A DNA stretch of 64,000 bases from NCBI GenBank assembly GCA_021234155.1, contig JAJEKV010000008.1, forward strand, positions 16,592,006 to 16,656,005, given 5' to 3'. The notes under the pieces were generated by a model. The model ran no database searches, was not told the origin of the DNA, and was given only the letters and a program-made list of their open reading frames with translations. The number at the start of each line of letters is the position of its first letter. Position 1 is the stretch's first letter. Shown here piece by piece: positions 1 through 12,014 of the stretch. The stretch is from Isoetes taiwanensis. Taxonomy: Eukaryota > Streptophyta > Lycopodiopsida > Isoetales > Isoetaceae. The position numbers and the translations under genes were made by a program.

Positions 1-212
1 GGAGTTAGAGAATGGGCGACCATAATCTGGAAACTAGACTCTGAGTGCTTTCCAATGAGAATGAGCCCTGGATCGCAATAATCCGACTTATGAGATATAA
101 CCTTTTGAAGTTGGCTTAATACAAGGATAATTTTCTTAGGGTATCAAATAAAGGTTAAGACTCCATAATAAGGTTATTTTGAGTGCATAACAGTGGACCA
201 CACTGTTATATT
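1..212. other. left flank of the copia array, no gene seen
   Basis: No coding potential is seen. Positions 187-209 form a perfect 9-bp stem (ATAACAGTG / CACTGTTAT) with a 5-nt loop, ending just before the first LTR. The LTR-like sequence starts near 213, where similarity to the other three LTR copies begins. Confidence 0.4.
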
Positions 213-544
213 CAGCCCACACCGCAGATTCGTGCTTGGATTTTGCAGCCGAGAGCCCAAGACTGCTCCAATATCAATCAATTGGTCACCTCTATTGTCT
301 CGGATTTTCTCACACACCTTTCAACCGGTGCTTCCTATAAGCCTTCCCTTCAGATCGGATCCAAACCGTTTCGCTTTCAACAATCGATGTCTACTCGATC
401 GATTCTCCTTCACCCGCCACTCCGGGCCCTCCCTTTCCTCCTTTTGTTCTTTTCCCCGACGTTTTGCCCTCTTCCCGCCTTTGCTGCGTGTAACCTCTCA
501 AACATTGACATTTGTCTTCATTGTAAAAGGCTAATATTCCAACA
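213..544 (-). repeat. copia LTR copy 1 (3' LTR of unit 1)
   Basis: Read on the minus strand it starts TGTTGGAATATTAGCC, a typical copia LTR start, and it is homologous to 4123-4459, 8033-8368 and 11948-12278. Unlike the two inner LTRs it is not followed by a primer-binding site, so it is the outer end of the array. It differs from copy 3 mostly at CAG/CTG sites. Confidence 0.7.
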
Positions 545-3500
545 TTTCCCCTTAGCCTTTACAATCCATAACTCCCACTTGGGTCATAGCAAGTCACCAA
601 TTTAGGTCCGAAAAGAACCTTTTGTGAGCATATCACTTTTTTGTAATTTCGTTGGTATATATTCCACATTTATCTCCCCTTTTCCACCTCATCTCGTATG
701 AAATGATGGTGTATTTCAATGTGCTTACTCCGAGAATGATGGATGGATTCTTGGTCATTGCCACTCCACTTTTATTATCACAATACAAAATGGTAGCTTC
801 GTTAGCGACATCCCAACTCTTTGAGCATTCTACGAGCCAAATTATTTCAGAGGCTGCCTCATGATACCGCCTATACATATTCTCGCTTCAACACTAGATT
901 TGGCTACACATTCCCCGCCTTTGCAGCCCCAAGATATATAAAGATCACCTAGTTTGCACACAAAACTGAAGTTGATTTTTCATCATCCAAATCTCCTCCC
1001 CAAATTGTGATCAAAGATATCCTATTAAATTTTTCTATACTCCGTAAAGCAAATACCATGATGCTAAGTGCCTTTTTTAAATATCTTAGCACCCTTTTCA
1101 CGCTATCCAATGTTCTTTCCGGATTATATTGCAAAACCGATCGAAAGTTAATCAGATAGGAGATATCCGCCTTGTGCTATTTGGTAATATGCAAAAGCGT
1201 GCACATCTATCAACGCATCTATATGGTTTACCTTTCCATTTCTCTTCGTTCATCCATATTTTCGGGCACATCTTACCATGATTTTCATACCTAGTGCAAT
1301 GGGCGTTGTCGATATGTTGCAATCCATCATCCTAAACCGAATCAAAGCTTTTTAATATTTTGTTCTTGTGTCAAAAAGAGCTCCCCTTTCTCCCTGTCTC
1401 TCCTAACCTCCATACCTAACAATTTCTTAAGCTCACCTAGTTCGGACATTTGAAATCGTCCTTTCAAAGATGCTTTACATCTTTCGGATACAATTTGTCA
1501 TTACTAGCCATTACACAATCATCAACATAAAGTGCCATGATTGCTTTGTCTCCCTTCTTCCCACATGTATAAATTGCCTTCCGCCTTCAATTTTCTAAAT
1601 CCTATGGAAAGTAAAAAGTTATTCATGCATACGCATCACCATTGTCTAGATGCTTGTCTTAGGCCATAAAACCGCTTTTTTTCAACCTACATGCACCATA
1701 TTCTTTCCTTGCTCCCATATCCTTCAAAGGTTCTGTATAAATTTCTTCTTCTAAGTCTCCATTCAAGATTTTGTCTTCACATCCATGTGCTCTATTTCCA
1801 TATCATTTTGAACTGCTAATGCTATCAAGGTTCTCGGACTAGTCACCTTAACTATAGGTGAGAATGTATACAGATAGTCTACTCCTTCTTCCCGAGTATA
1901 CCCTTTTGCCACTAGACGGGCTTTATACCTTTCTATCGAACCATCAAAGCATTCCTCTTTGTTTTAAATAGCCATTTACTCCCTACCACATTCTTGCACT
2001 TAGGACGCGGGCACTAGCTCAGACGCTCCTATTTTTAAAGGACTTCAACCTCGCTTTCCATAGCCTCCTTCCATTTTAAAGAATCTGGTCTCATCATGGC
2101 TTGCTCCACATCCCCGGCTCCACTACACAAGATATTATCTTTGGCTTTGGAACTTTTTTTGTTCTACCATAAAGTTCTCAGATCAAAGGGAAGTTTAGCT
2201 TTAAGACGCTTCTATCTCATTGCGCGGCGTGCATATCTCCCCCTTGCTCCACTTTCAATATCTTCTTGCATTATCCGGCGCGGCATCATCTTGCCCCTCA
2301 ATTGGCATGACTATAAACCCTCAAGCCTCATGCACCTCCTCACGCCTCGCCTCGGTGTATGCGGCGCACTATTGATCTCTATGGTCTCATGCACCTTATC
2401 CGTTCATCATCTCAGATCCACATCTATTACTATGTCCCGGTCTCTCCACTATCTTTTTTCATTTTCCTTCTCTCGTGATCATCTTCAAGAAAGTCCATCA
2501 GATCCATTCTTCTTCTTCTTGCTTTGTCAATGTCTTTTCTGTCTCTTTATACAATAATTTCACAAATTCAACGCCTCTCGCTAATGTAAATTTTGTGTGT
2601 CACCAGGTCATACAACCTATAGCCATTCGCTTTCCTCTCACATCCTACTAGGAAAGTGGGAATCATGATCATCCAGCTTTCCCTCGCGTTCCTCTGGCAT
2701 CAACATAGGCTAGACATCCATAAACCCTTAATCGATGGACAAATTGTCTTTTCGGACCATGTTTCTTGAAACAGCTCCCTTTAATGCTGTGGCTCTTAAC
2801 CTATTCTCAAGACATAGCAAGCACTGCCACGCTGCTTCTCCCCACAAAAAATTGGGTAATTCTGCGTTCAGCATGCATCTGGCCGCATCCATAATGGTGC
2901 GATTTTTACGCCTCCGCCACATCGCTTTTGTTGAGGTGTATATCGTAAGACGGTCTTGCCTCTTGACTCCATGCATCGACAAAATTGTATAAATTCTCGA
3001 CCTATATTCCTCAAGATCTGTCCTTAAAGATTTTACTCGTGGAAGGCGTCTCACGTTCCACCTCGCAGAACATAAAGTCGGAAAGCATCGAACACCCGGA
3101 TCTTTTTTGAGCGAAAAATAACACTTGGTGTGCCTGCTAAAAATCATCTATAAAAGTAGCAAAATAGGATTTGCCCTAGACTCCTGCACTTGCATGGGGT
3201 CCACACACGTCCGAGTGTACACTAATTCAAACAACTCGGTTTGCTCGCCGTCGCTTATTTTAAAAGGAAGTCTAGTTTGCTTTTCTAGCATACAAGCCTC
3301 ACACCACGCCATGCTCAGCATCATCAAACATCAACCCATCTAACAATTTATGGTTTTTTTCTTATCTTATCTTGTAATTTACATGTGCCATTCTAAGGTG
3401 CCAAGTCACGGATCATTCATGGCCAAAATTTTGTTAATGGTGTCTACGTTCAATTCAAACAAATTTTCATTTTTTTGAGCCTCCAAAGGTTTCATACCCT

Positions 3501-4122
3501 CTTTTTTATAAATTTGCATCGGTCCTTGTGAAATCTCAACTCAAAACCATCATCCACTAAATTGGCAGCAGAAAGATTGAATAACATACGCCAAGATATA
3601 ACACATTTGCATTACATTAAGAATTGCTTTACCTTCCTTTACCAATTCTAGAGTTCCCGTCCCATGAACTTCTTGAAGAACTCCATTTCCCATCCAGGAC
3701 CACTCGGGTGTTTTTCGTTATTTTAACTTGTCGCAATATATATGGTGTGCTTACCACGCACACCTCGGCTCCGAATCTATGGTTAATACCATTGTTCCTT
3801 CCGATTAAATGATTGCTCAATCACCCCCAATGTCTCCTCCTCAATTACTAGTTTCCTTTTACCATATTCAAACACTGCCTGATTCGAATCACGGCTCCAC
3901 CTATCTCTCTTACGCCAATAATAACGCGACTTGCATGCTTGCCATGTTTGAATGCTCCTTTTCTACCGTGCCAATAGGTCGCTGTCTCACGCCTTGACAA
4001 ATCCGAGGTAAAAATCCGACCAAAACTTCGTCTACTCCTTTCCACTAATTCGGGCTTCCTTGCGGAATAAGTTCTGAACTGAAGGACAAATTGCACCAGT
4101 CCGGATCGATTTCGGCTACGAT
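545..4122 (-). pseudogene. copia unit 1, broken pol polyprotein
   Basis: This internal region is collinear with the better-preserved unit at 8369-11947 but is broken into many short frames. Recognisable pieces on the minus strand are RNase H (about 640-1000), reverse transcriptase (about 1500-2100), integrase (about 2730-3150) and the protease/pre-integrase region (about 3600-4100). Like the other units it has no gag. Many breaks fall at sites where the intact copy has CAG or CTG: near 1041-1050, for example, a CCTGG of the intact copy reads CCG. Some of the apparent decay may therefore be sequencing error rather than mutation. No functional product is expected from the sequence as given. Confidence 0.8.
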
Positions 4123-4459
4123 AGCCCTACATGGTCGTGCTTGGATTTTGCGGTAGGAGCCCAAGCAAAACTGTTCAAATATCAATGGCCATCACCTCTA
4201 ATTCTCGGATTTTTACGCTACACCTTTCAGCCCGGTGCTTCCTATAAGCCCCTAGATCGGATCCAAATCCATTTCGTTTCAACAATCGATGTCTACTCAC
4301 GATCGATTCTCCTTCACCCGCCACTCCACAGGCGCCACTCCCCTTTTCCTCCTTTTGTTCTTTTCTATTACACCGTTTTGCCCTCTTACGCGCTTGCTGC
4401 GTGCCGCCTCTCTCAAACATTGACACTCTCTTTCATTGTAAAAGGCTAATATGCCAACA
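4123..4459 (-). repeat. copia LTR copy 2 (shared by units 1 and 2)
   Basis: It is homologous to the other three LTRs. On the minus strand it is followed by a sequence like the initiator-Met-tRNA primer-binding site (a degraded ATCAGAGCC near 4115-4122). It lies between two internal regions, as expected for a tandem array made by recombination between LTRs. Confidence 0.7.
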
Positions 4460-7400
4460 TTCTCCCCCCCTTAGCCTTTACAATCCATAACTCCACTTGG
4501 GTCATAGCGATCACCAATTTAGGTCCGGAAAGAACTTTGTGAGCATGTCGACTAGCATAATTTCGTTAGTATATATTCCACATTTCTCCCCCTTTTCCAC
4601 CTCATCTCGTATGAAATGATGGTGTATTTCAATGTGCTTACTCGGGAATGATGGGTGGATTCTTGGTCATTGCCACTCCACTTTTATTATCACAATACAA
4701 AATGGTGGCGCTCGTTGGTGACATCCCAACTCTTTGAGCATTTCGTAGCCAAATTATTTTGTGAGGCTGCTGCGATACAGCCCACATACACCTTCCAACA
4801 CTAGATTTGGCTACACATTCCTGCCTCTTTGCAGCCCCCAAGATATAGCGGCACATCACCTAAGCTTGCACACAAAACCTGAAGTTGATTTTTTTACATC
4901 ATCCAAATCTCCTCCCGGTGCATCAGCATATCCTATTAAATTTTTCTCTATACTCACGGTAAAGCAAATACCATGATCACGAAGTGCCTTTAAATATCTT
5001 AGCACCCTTTTTTTTGCTATCAATGTTCTTTTCTTTCCCGGATTATTGCAAAACCGGTTGAGCAAGTTAATGCATAGGAATATCCGCCTTGTGCTATTTG
5101 CAATATGCAAAAGCGTGCCTATCGCGCGATATGGTACCCTTTCCATTTCTCTTCGATTTCATCCATATTTTCCGGGCACATCTTACCCCGTTTTTTCATA
5201 CCTAGTGCAATGGCGTTGTCGATATGTTGCAATCCATCATCTAAACCGAATCAAAAGCTTTCTTAATATTTTGTTCTTGTGTCAAAAGAGCTCCCCTTTT
5301 CTCTGTCTCTCCTAACCTCCATACCTAACAATTTCTTAAGCTCACCCTAGTTCGGACATTTGAAACGCCCTTTCAAAGATGCTTTACATCTTTCGGATAC
5401 AATTGTCATTACTAGCCATTACACAATCATCAACATAAAGTGCCATGATTAAGCCGCTTGTCTCCTTCTTCCCACATGTATAAATTGCCTTCCGTCTTCA
5501 ATTTTTCTAAATCCTATGGAAAGTAAAAAGTTATTCATGCATACGTGCCATTGTCTAGATGCTTGTCTTAGGCCATAAACCGCTTTTTCAACCCTACGGA
5601 CCATATTCTTTCCTTGCTCATATCCTTCAGGCCGTCTTTCGTATAAATTTCTTCTTCTAAGTCTCCATTCAAGAACGCTGTCTTCACATCCATGTGCTCT
5701 ATTTCCATATCATTTTGAACTGCTAATGCTATCAAGGTTCTCAGACTAGTCACCTTAACTATAGGTGAGAATGTATCTGTATAGTCTACTCCTTCTTCCT
5801 GAGTATACCCTTTTGCCACTAGACGGGCTTTATACCTTTCTATCGAACCATCAGCATTCCTCTTTGTTTTAAATAGCCATTTACTCCCTACCACATTCTT
5901 GCACTTAGGACGTGGCACTAGCTCGTACGTTCCTATTTCTTTAAAGGACTTCAACTCGTTTTCCATAGCCTCCTTCCATTTTAAAGAATCTGGTCTCATC
6001 ATGGCTTGCTCCACTGTCCTGGGCTCCACTACACAAGATATTATCTTTGGCTTTGGAACTTCTTTTTGTTCTACCATAAAGTTCTGTATCAAAGGGAAGT
6101 TTAGCTTTAAGACGCTCTATCTCATTCTTGTTGCATATCTATCCCCCTTGCTCCACTTTCAATATCTTCTTGCATTATCTCGACGTGCATCATCTTGCCC
6201 CTCAATTGGCGCACTATCCCACAAGCCTCATGCACCTCCTCACGCCTCTGTCCTCCGGTGTATGCGGCGCACTATTGATCTCTATGGTCTCATGCACCTT
6301 ATCCGGTTCATCATCTCAGATCCCACATCTATTACTATGTCCGTCTCTCCACTATCTTTTCATTTTCCTTCTCTGCATCATCTTCAAGAAAGTCCATCGG
6401 GTATCCATTCTTCTTCTTCTTGCTTTGTCAATGTCTTTTCTTTGTCTTTATACAATAATTTCTCGTCAAATTCAACGCGTCTCGCTAATGTAAATTTTGT
6501 GTGTCACCGGGTCATACAACCTATAGCCATTCGTTTTCCTCGTCACATCCTACTAGGAAAGTGGGAATCTTGTGATCATCCGGCTTTCCTCGCAGTTCCT
6601 CCGCATCAACATATAGGCTAGACATCCATAAACCCTTAATCGATGGACAAATTGTCTTTTTCCAGACCATGTTTCTTCAGGAGCTCCCTTTAATCAAATT
6701 GCCGGCAACCTATTCGCGCACATAGCAAAGCGTGACTCGCTTCTCCCCCCAAAAATTGGGTAATTACGCGTTCAAAGATGCATCGGCCGCATCCATAATG
6801 GTGCGATTTTTACGCCTCGCCACATCGTTTTGTTGAGGTGTATATCGCACGCGTGTCGCGCCTCTTGACTCCATGCATCGACAAAATTGTATAAATTCTC
6901 GACCTATATTCACCTCCAAGATCTGTCCTTAAAGATTTTACCGTGAAGACGCCTCTTAATTCCACCTCCTCGCAACATAAAGTCGGAAAGCATCGAACAC
7001 CCGATCTTTTGGCCGAAATAATAAACACTTGGTGTACTCGCTAAAATCATCTATAAAAGTAGCAAAATAGGATTTGCCCCTAGACTCTGACTTGCATGGG
7101 TCCACACACGTCGAGTGCACTAATTCAAAGCAACTTCGGTTGCTCGTCGTCCTTTTATTTTTAAAAGGAAGTCTAGTTTGCTTTTCTAGCATACAAGCCT
7201 CACACACGCCATGCTGCATCATCAAACATCAACCCATCTAACAATTTATGGTTTTTTGCAGTCTTTAATATCATTTGTAATTTACATGTGCCATTCTAAG
7301 GTGCCAAGTATGCAGATCATTCATGACCAAATTTTGTTAATGGTGTCTACGTTCAATTCAAAAACAAATTTTCATTTCTTTGAGCCTCAAAGGTTTTCAT

Positions 7401-8032
7401 ACCCTCTTTTATAAATTTGCATCCGGTCTTGTGAAATCTCAACTCAAAACCATCATCCACTAAATTCTAAATGTAAATGAGATTGAATAACATATACCCA
7501 CAAGATATAACACATTTGGCACATTAAGAATTGCTTTACCTTCCTTTACCAATTCTAGAGTTCCACGCCCATGAACTTCTTGAAGAACTCCATTTCCCAT
7601 CCGGACCACCTGTGGTTTTCGTTATTTTAACTTGTCGCGAATATATCGGGTGTGCTTACCACGCACACCTCGGCTCCGAATCTATGGTTAATACACCATT
7701 GTTCCTTCCGAATTAGCGATTGCTCCAATCACCCCCCAATGTCTCCTCCTCAATTACTAGTTTCCTTTTACCATATTCAAACACCTGCCGTGAATCACGG
7801 CTCCACCTATTCTCTCTTACCCGCAATAATAACGCACTTTGCATGCTTGCCATGTTTGAATGCTCCTTGTACTGTGCCAATAGGCTGTCCTCCCTGCCTT
7901 CAAGAACCGAGTGTAAAAATCCACCAAAACTTATGTCTACTCCCCTTTCCACTAATTCGGGCTTCCTTGCAGAATAAGTTCCTGAACCTGAACTGACAAA
8001 TTGCACCAGTCCAGATCGATTTCGGCTCTGAT
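4460..8032 (-). pseudogene. copia unit 2, broken pol polyprotein
   Basis: This is the second internal region of the copia array, collinear with 8369-11947. The longest open piece is 5568-6092 (minus), the N-terminal part of reverse transcriptase. It contains GSKWLFKTKRNADG, the YKARLVAKGYTQ segment and the EHMDVKTAFLNGDLEEEIY segment, and it is nearly identical to the intact unit. Other pieces are RNase H (about 4640-5150), integrase core (about 6810-7225) and the protease region (about 7530-8030). It has no gag. It shares with unit 3 the frame change just upstream of the reverse transcriptase. Breaks elsewhere concentrate at CAG/CTG sites. Confidence 0.8.
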
Positions 8033-8368
8033 AGCCCACACCGCAGATTCGTGCTTGGATTTTGCAGCCGAGAGCCCAAGCAGCCTGTTCCAATATCAAT
8101 CTGCTGTCACCTCTACCTGTCTCGGATTTTCTGCTACACCTTTCAACCGGTGCTTCCTATAAGCCTAGATCGGATCCAAATCCATTTCGTTTCAACAATC
8201 GATGTCTACTCTGATCGATTCTCCTTCACCCGCCACTCCCTGGGCGCCACTCCCTTTTCCTCCTTTTGTTCTTTTCCCCCTGACACGTTTTGCCCTCTTC
8301 TGCCTTGCTGCGTGTAACCTCTCAAACATTGACACCTGTCTTCATTGTAAAAGGCTAATATTCCAACA
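8033..8368 (-). repeat. copia LTR copy 3 (shared by units 2 and 3)
   Basis: This LTR of about 335 bp starts TGTTGGAATATTAGCC (minus strand, from 8368). Directly inside it, toward unit 2, the minus strand reads ATCAGAGCCGAA (8021-8032), matching the part of a copia primer-binding site complementary to the 3' end of initiator Met-tRNA. The exact inner end is uncertain because no clean CA terminus is visible. Confidence 0.75.
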
Positions 8369-8377
8369 TTCTCCCCC

Positions 8378-10006
8378 TTAGCCTTTACAATCCATAACTC
8401 CCACTTGGGTCATAGCAGTCACCAATTTAGGTCCAGAAAGAACCTTTGTGAGCATATCAGCTTGCTGTAATTTCGTTGGTATATATTCCACATTTATCTC
8501 CCCCTTTTCCACCTCATCTCGTATGAAATGATGGTGTATTTCAATGTGCTTACTCCGAGAATGATGGACTGGATTCTTGGTCATTGCCACTCCACTTTTA
8601 TTATCACAATACAAAATGGTAGCGCTCGTTAGCTGACATCCCAACTCTTTGAGCATTCTACGTAGCCAAATTATTTCAGAGGCTGCCTGCGATACCGCCA
8701 CATATTCTGCTTCAACACTAGATTTGGCTACACATTCCTGCTCTTTGCAGCCCCAAGATATAGCAGCATCACCTAGCTTGCACACAAAACCTGAAGTTGA
8801 TTTTCTGTCATCCAAATCTCCTCCCCAGTCTGCATCAGCATATCCTATTAAATTTTTCTCTATACTCCTGGTAAAGCAAATACCATGATGCGAAGTGCCC
8901 TTTAAATATCTTAGCACCCTTTTCGCTGCTATCCAATGTTCTTTTCCTGGATTATTGCAAAACCGACTGAGCAAGTTAACTGCATAGGAGATATCCGGCC
9001 TTGTGCTATTTGCAATATGCAAAAGCGTGCCTATCAACGCACGATATGGTACCCTTTCCATTTCTCTTCGTTCATCCATATTTTTCGGGCACATCTTACC
9101 ACAGATTTTCATACCTAGTGCAATGGGCGTTGTCGATATGTTGCAATCCATCATCCTAAACCGAATCAAAGCTTTCTTAATATTTTGTTCTTGTGTCAAA
9201 AAGAGCTCCCCTTTTCTCCTGTCTCTCCTAACCTCCATACCTAACAATTTCTTAAGCTCACCTAGTTCGGACATTTGAAATCGTCCTTTCAAAGATGCTT
9301 TACATCTTTCCAGATACAATTTGTCATTACTAGCCATTACACAATCATCAACATAAAGTGCCATGATTAAGCGCTTGTCTCCTTCTTCCCACATGTATAA
9401 ATTGCCTTCCGTCTTCAATTTTCTAAATCCTATGGAAAGTAAAAAGTTATTCATGCATACGTACCATTGTCTAGATGCTTGTCTTAGGCCATAAACCGCT
9501 TTTTTCAACCTACAGACCATATTCTTTCCTTGCTCATATCCTTCAGGCTGCTCCGTATAAATTTCTTCTTCTAAGTCTCCATTCAAGAACGCTGTCTTCA
9601 CATCCATGTGCTCTATTTCCATATCATTTTGAACTGCTAATGCTATCAAGGTTCTCAGACTAGTCACCTTAACTATAGGTGAGAATGTATCTGTATAGTC
9701 TACTCCTTCTTCCTGAGTATACCCTTTTGCCACTAGACGGGCTTTATACCTTTCTATCGAACCATCAGCATTCCTCTTTGTTTTAAATAGCCATTTACTC
9801 CCTACCACATTCTTGCACTTAGGACGTGGCACTAGCTCGTACGTTCCTATTTCTTTAAAGGACTTCAACTCGTTTTCCATAGCCTCCTTCCATTTTAAAG
9901 AATCTGGTCTCATCATGGCTTGCTCCACTGTCCTGGGCTCCACTACACAAGATATTATCTTTGGCTTTGGAACTTCTTTTTGTTCTACCATAAAGTTCTG
10001 TATCAA
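8378..10006 (-). CDS. Ty1/copia reverse transcriptase and RNase H, unit 3
   Basis: This 542-aa frame holds the second half of a copia polyprotein. The reverse transcriptase starts around residue 40 (SLKWKEAMENELKSF) and carries the catalytic YVDD at residues 218-221 within LIMALYVDDCVMAS. RNase H follows, with its acidic residues in YADADWGGDLDD, EAEYVAVSQ and LYCDNKSGVA, then the copia C-terminal SKHIEIHHHFIRDEV segment. It stops 10 bases before the LTR. It overlaps the upstream protease-integrase frame but lies in a different phase, so the polyprotein is split near 10010-10030. The first ATG used here is internal to the ancestral polyprotein and is probably not a natural start. This is the only unit whose second half is fully open. 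Confidence 0.88.
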   Translation of the reverse strand: MIQNFMVEQKEVPKPKIISCVVEPRTVEQAMMRPDSLKWKEAMENELKSFKEIGTYELVPRPKCKNVVGSKWLFKTKRNADGSIERYKARLVAKGYTQEEGVDYTDTFSPIVKVTSLRTLIALAVQNDMEIEHMDVKTAFLNGDLEEEIYTEQPEGYEQGKNMVCRLKKAVYGLRQASRQWYVCMNNFLLSIGFRKLKTEGNLYMWEEGDKRLIMALYVDDCVMASNDKLYLERCKASLKGRFQMSELGELKKLLGMEVRRDRRKGELFLTQEQNIKKALIRFRMMDCNISTTPIALGMKICGKMCPKNMDERREMERVPYRALIGTLLHIANSTRPDISYAVNLLSRFCNNPGKEHWIAAKRVLRYLKGTSHHGICFTRSIEKNLIGYADADWGGDLDDRKSTSGFVCKLGDAAISWGCKEQECVAKSSVEAEYVAVSQAASEIIWLRRMLKELGCQLTSATILYCDNKSGVAMTKNPVHHSRSKHIEIHHHFIRDEVEKGEINVEYIPTKLQQADMLTKVLSGPKLVTAMTQVGVMDCKG

Positions 10007-12014
10007 AGGGAAGTTTAGCTTTAAGACGCTCTATCTCATTGCGGCGTGCATATCTCCCCCTTGCTCCACTTTCAATATCTTCTTGCATTATCTGACGTGC
10101 ATCATCTTGCCCCTCAATTGGCGCACTATCGGCTTCTGAAGCCTCATGCACCTCCTCACGCTCTGTCTCCGGTGTATGCGGCGCACTATTGATCTCTATG
10201 GTCTCATGCACCTTATCCGGTTCATCATCTGTATCCACATCTATTACTATGTCCGGTCTCTCCACTATCTTTTCATTTTCCTTCTCTGCATCATCTTCAA
10301 GAAAGTCCATCGGTATCCATTCTTCTTCTTCTTGCTTTGTCAATGTCTTTCTGTCTTTATACAATAATTTCTCGTCAAATTCAACGTCTCTGCTAATGTA
10401 AATTTTGTGTGTCACCAGGTCATACAACCTATAGCCATTCGTTTCCTCGTCACATCCTACTAGGAAAGTGGGAATACTGTGATCATCCAGCTTTCCTCGC
10501 AGTTCCTCTGGCATCAACATATAGGCTAGACATCCATAAACCCTTAATCGATGGACAAATTGTCTTTTTCCAGACCATGTTTCTTCAGGAACAGCTCCCT
10601 TTAATGCAGCTGTCGGCAACCTATTCTGCACATAGCAAGCAGCGGCTACTGCTTCTCCCCACAAAAAATTGGGTAATTCTGCGTTCAGCATGCATCTGGC
10701 CGCATCCATAATGGTGCGATTTTTACGCTCCGCCACATCGTTTTGTTGAGGTGTATATCGGCACGTGTACTGCCTCTTGACTCCATGCATCTGACAAAAT
10801 TGTATAAATTCTCCTGACCTATATTCACCTCCAAGATCTGTCCTTAAAGATTTTACTCGTGAAGACGTCTCACGTTCCACCTCTGCAACATAAAGTCGGA
10901 AAGCATCGAACACCTGATCTTTTGAGCGGAAATAATAACACTTGGTGTGCCTGCTAAAATCATCTATAAAAGTAGCAAAATAGGATTTGCCCCCTAGACT
11001 CTGCACTTGCATGGGTCCACACACGTCAGAGTGCACTAATTCAAGCAACTCAGTTGCTCGTCGTCCTTTATTTTTAAAAGGAAGTCTAGTTTGCTTTTCT
11101 AGCATACAAGCCTCACACACGCCATGCTCTGCATCATCAAACATCAACCCATCTAACAATTTATGGTTTTTTGCAGTCTTAATACTGTTGTAATTTACAT
11201 GTGCCATTCTAAGGTGCCAAGTATGCAGATCATTCATGACCGAAATTTTGTTAATGGTGTCTACGTTCAATTCAAACAAATTTTCATTTCTTTGAGCCTC
11301 AAAGGTTTTCATACCCTCTTTTATAAATTTGCATCCAGTCTTGTGAAATCTCAACTCAAAACCATCATCCACTAAATTGGCAACAGAAATGAGATTGAAT
11401 AACATACCCGGCGCATATAACACATTTGGCACATTAAGAATTGCTTTACCTTCCTTTACCAATTCTAGAGTTCCACGTCCATGAACTTCTTGAAGAACTC
11501 CATTTCCCATCCGGACCACTCCAGGGTTTTCGTTATTTTTAACTTGTCGCAATATATCAGGTGTGCTTACCACAGACACCTCGGCTCCAGAATCTATGGT
11601 TAATACACCATTGTTCCTTCGAGAATTAGCGATTGCTCCAATCACCCCCAATGTCTCCTCCTCAATTACTAGTTTCCTTTTACCATATTCAAACACCTGC
11701 CGTTCAGAATCACGGCTCCACCTATTCTCTCTTACCCGCAATAATAACGCACTTTGCATGCTTGCCATGTTTGAATGCTCCTTGTACTGTGCCAATAGGC
11801 TGTCTCCTGCCTTCAGCAAATCCGGAGTGTAAAAATCCGACCAAAACTTGCGTCTACTCCTTTCCACTAATTCGGGCTTCCTTGCAGAATAAGTTCCTGA
11901 ACCTGAACTGACAAATTGCACCAGTCCAGATCGATTTCGGCTCTGATAGCCCACACCGCAGATTCGTGCTTGGATTTTGCAGCCGAGAGCCCAAGCAGCC
12001 TGTTCCAATATCAA
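9855..12014 (-). CDS. Ty1/copia protease-integrase, gag-less, unit 3
   Basis: A 719-aa frame. In order it has an N-terminal stretch that starts inside the LTR and reads through the primer-binding site, an aspartic protease with DSGAE at residues 141-145, a GAG-pre-integrase region with H267, H272, C300 and C303 of the HHCC zinc site, and an integrase core with D330, D393 and E429 (D-x35-E). The acidic linker of copia elements follows (about residues 590-690). No gag domain or zinc knuckle precedes the protease, so the element cannot make its own capsid. The natural start is probably lost with gag. From about residue 690 the frame leaves the pol phase, and reverse transcriptase continues in another frame. 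The gag deletion is shared with units 1 and 2. Confidence 0.88.
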   Translation of the reverse strand: MILEQAAWALGCKIQARICGVGYQSRNRSGLVQFVSSGSGTYSARKPELVERSRRKFWSDFYTPDLLKAGDSLLAQYKEHSNMASMQSALLLRVRENRWSRDSERQVFEYGKRKLVIEEETLGVIGAIANSRRNNGVLTIDSGAEVSVVSTPDILRQVKNNENPGVVRMGNGVLQEVHGRGTLELVKEGKAILNVPNVLYAPGMLFNLISVANLVDDGFELRFHKTGCKFIKEGMKTFEAQRNENLFELNVDTINKISVMNDLHTWHLRMAHVNYNSIKTAKNHKLLDGLMFDDAEHGVCEACMLEKQTRLPFKNKGRRATELLELVHSDVCGPMQVQSLGGKSYFATFIDDFSRHTKCYYFRSKDQVFDAFRLYVAEVERETSSRVKSLRTDLGGEYRSGEFIQFCQMHGVKRQYTCRYTPQQNDVAERKNRTIMDAARCMLNAELPNFLWGEAVAAACYVQNRLPTAALKGAVPEETWSGKRQFVHRLRVYGCLAYMLMPEELRGKLDDHSIPTFLVGCDEETNGYRLYDLVTHKIYISRDVEFDEKLLYKDRKTLTKQEEEEWIPMDFLEDDAEKENEKIVERPDIVIDVDTDDEPDKVHETIEINSAPHTPETEREEVHEASEADSAPIEGQDDARQIMQEDIESGARGRYARRNEIERLKAKLPFDTELYGRTKRSSKAKDNILCSGAQDSGASHDETRFFKMEGGYGKRVEVL
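11935..11947 (-). other. copia primer-binding site
   Basis: The minus strand reads ATCAGAGCCGAA next to the LTR, matching the core of the plant copia primer site for initiator Met-tRNA (TATCAGAGCC). The same site lies inside the other inner LTRs near 8021-8032 and, degraded, near 4111-4122. Confidence 0.55.
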
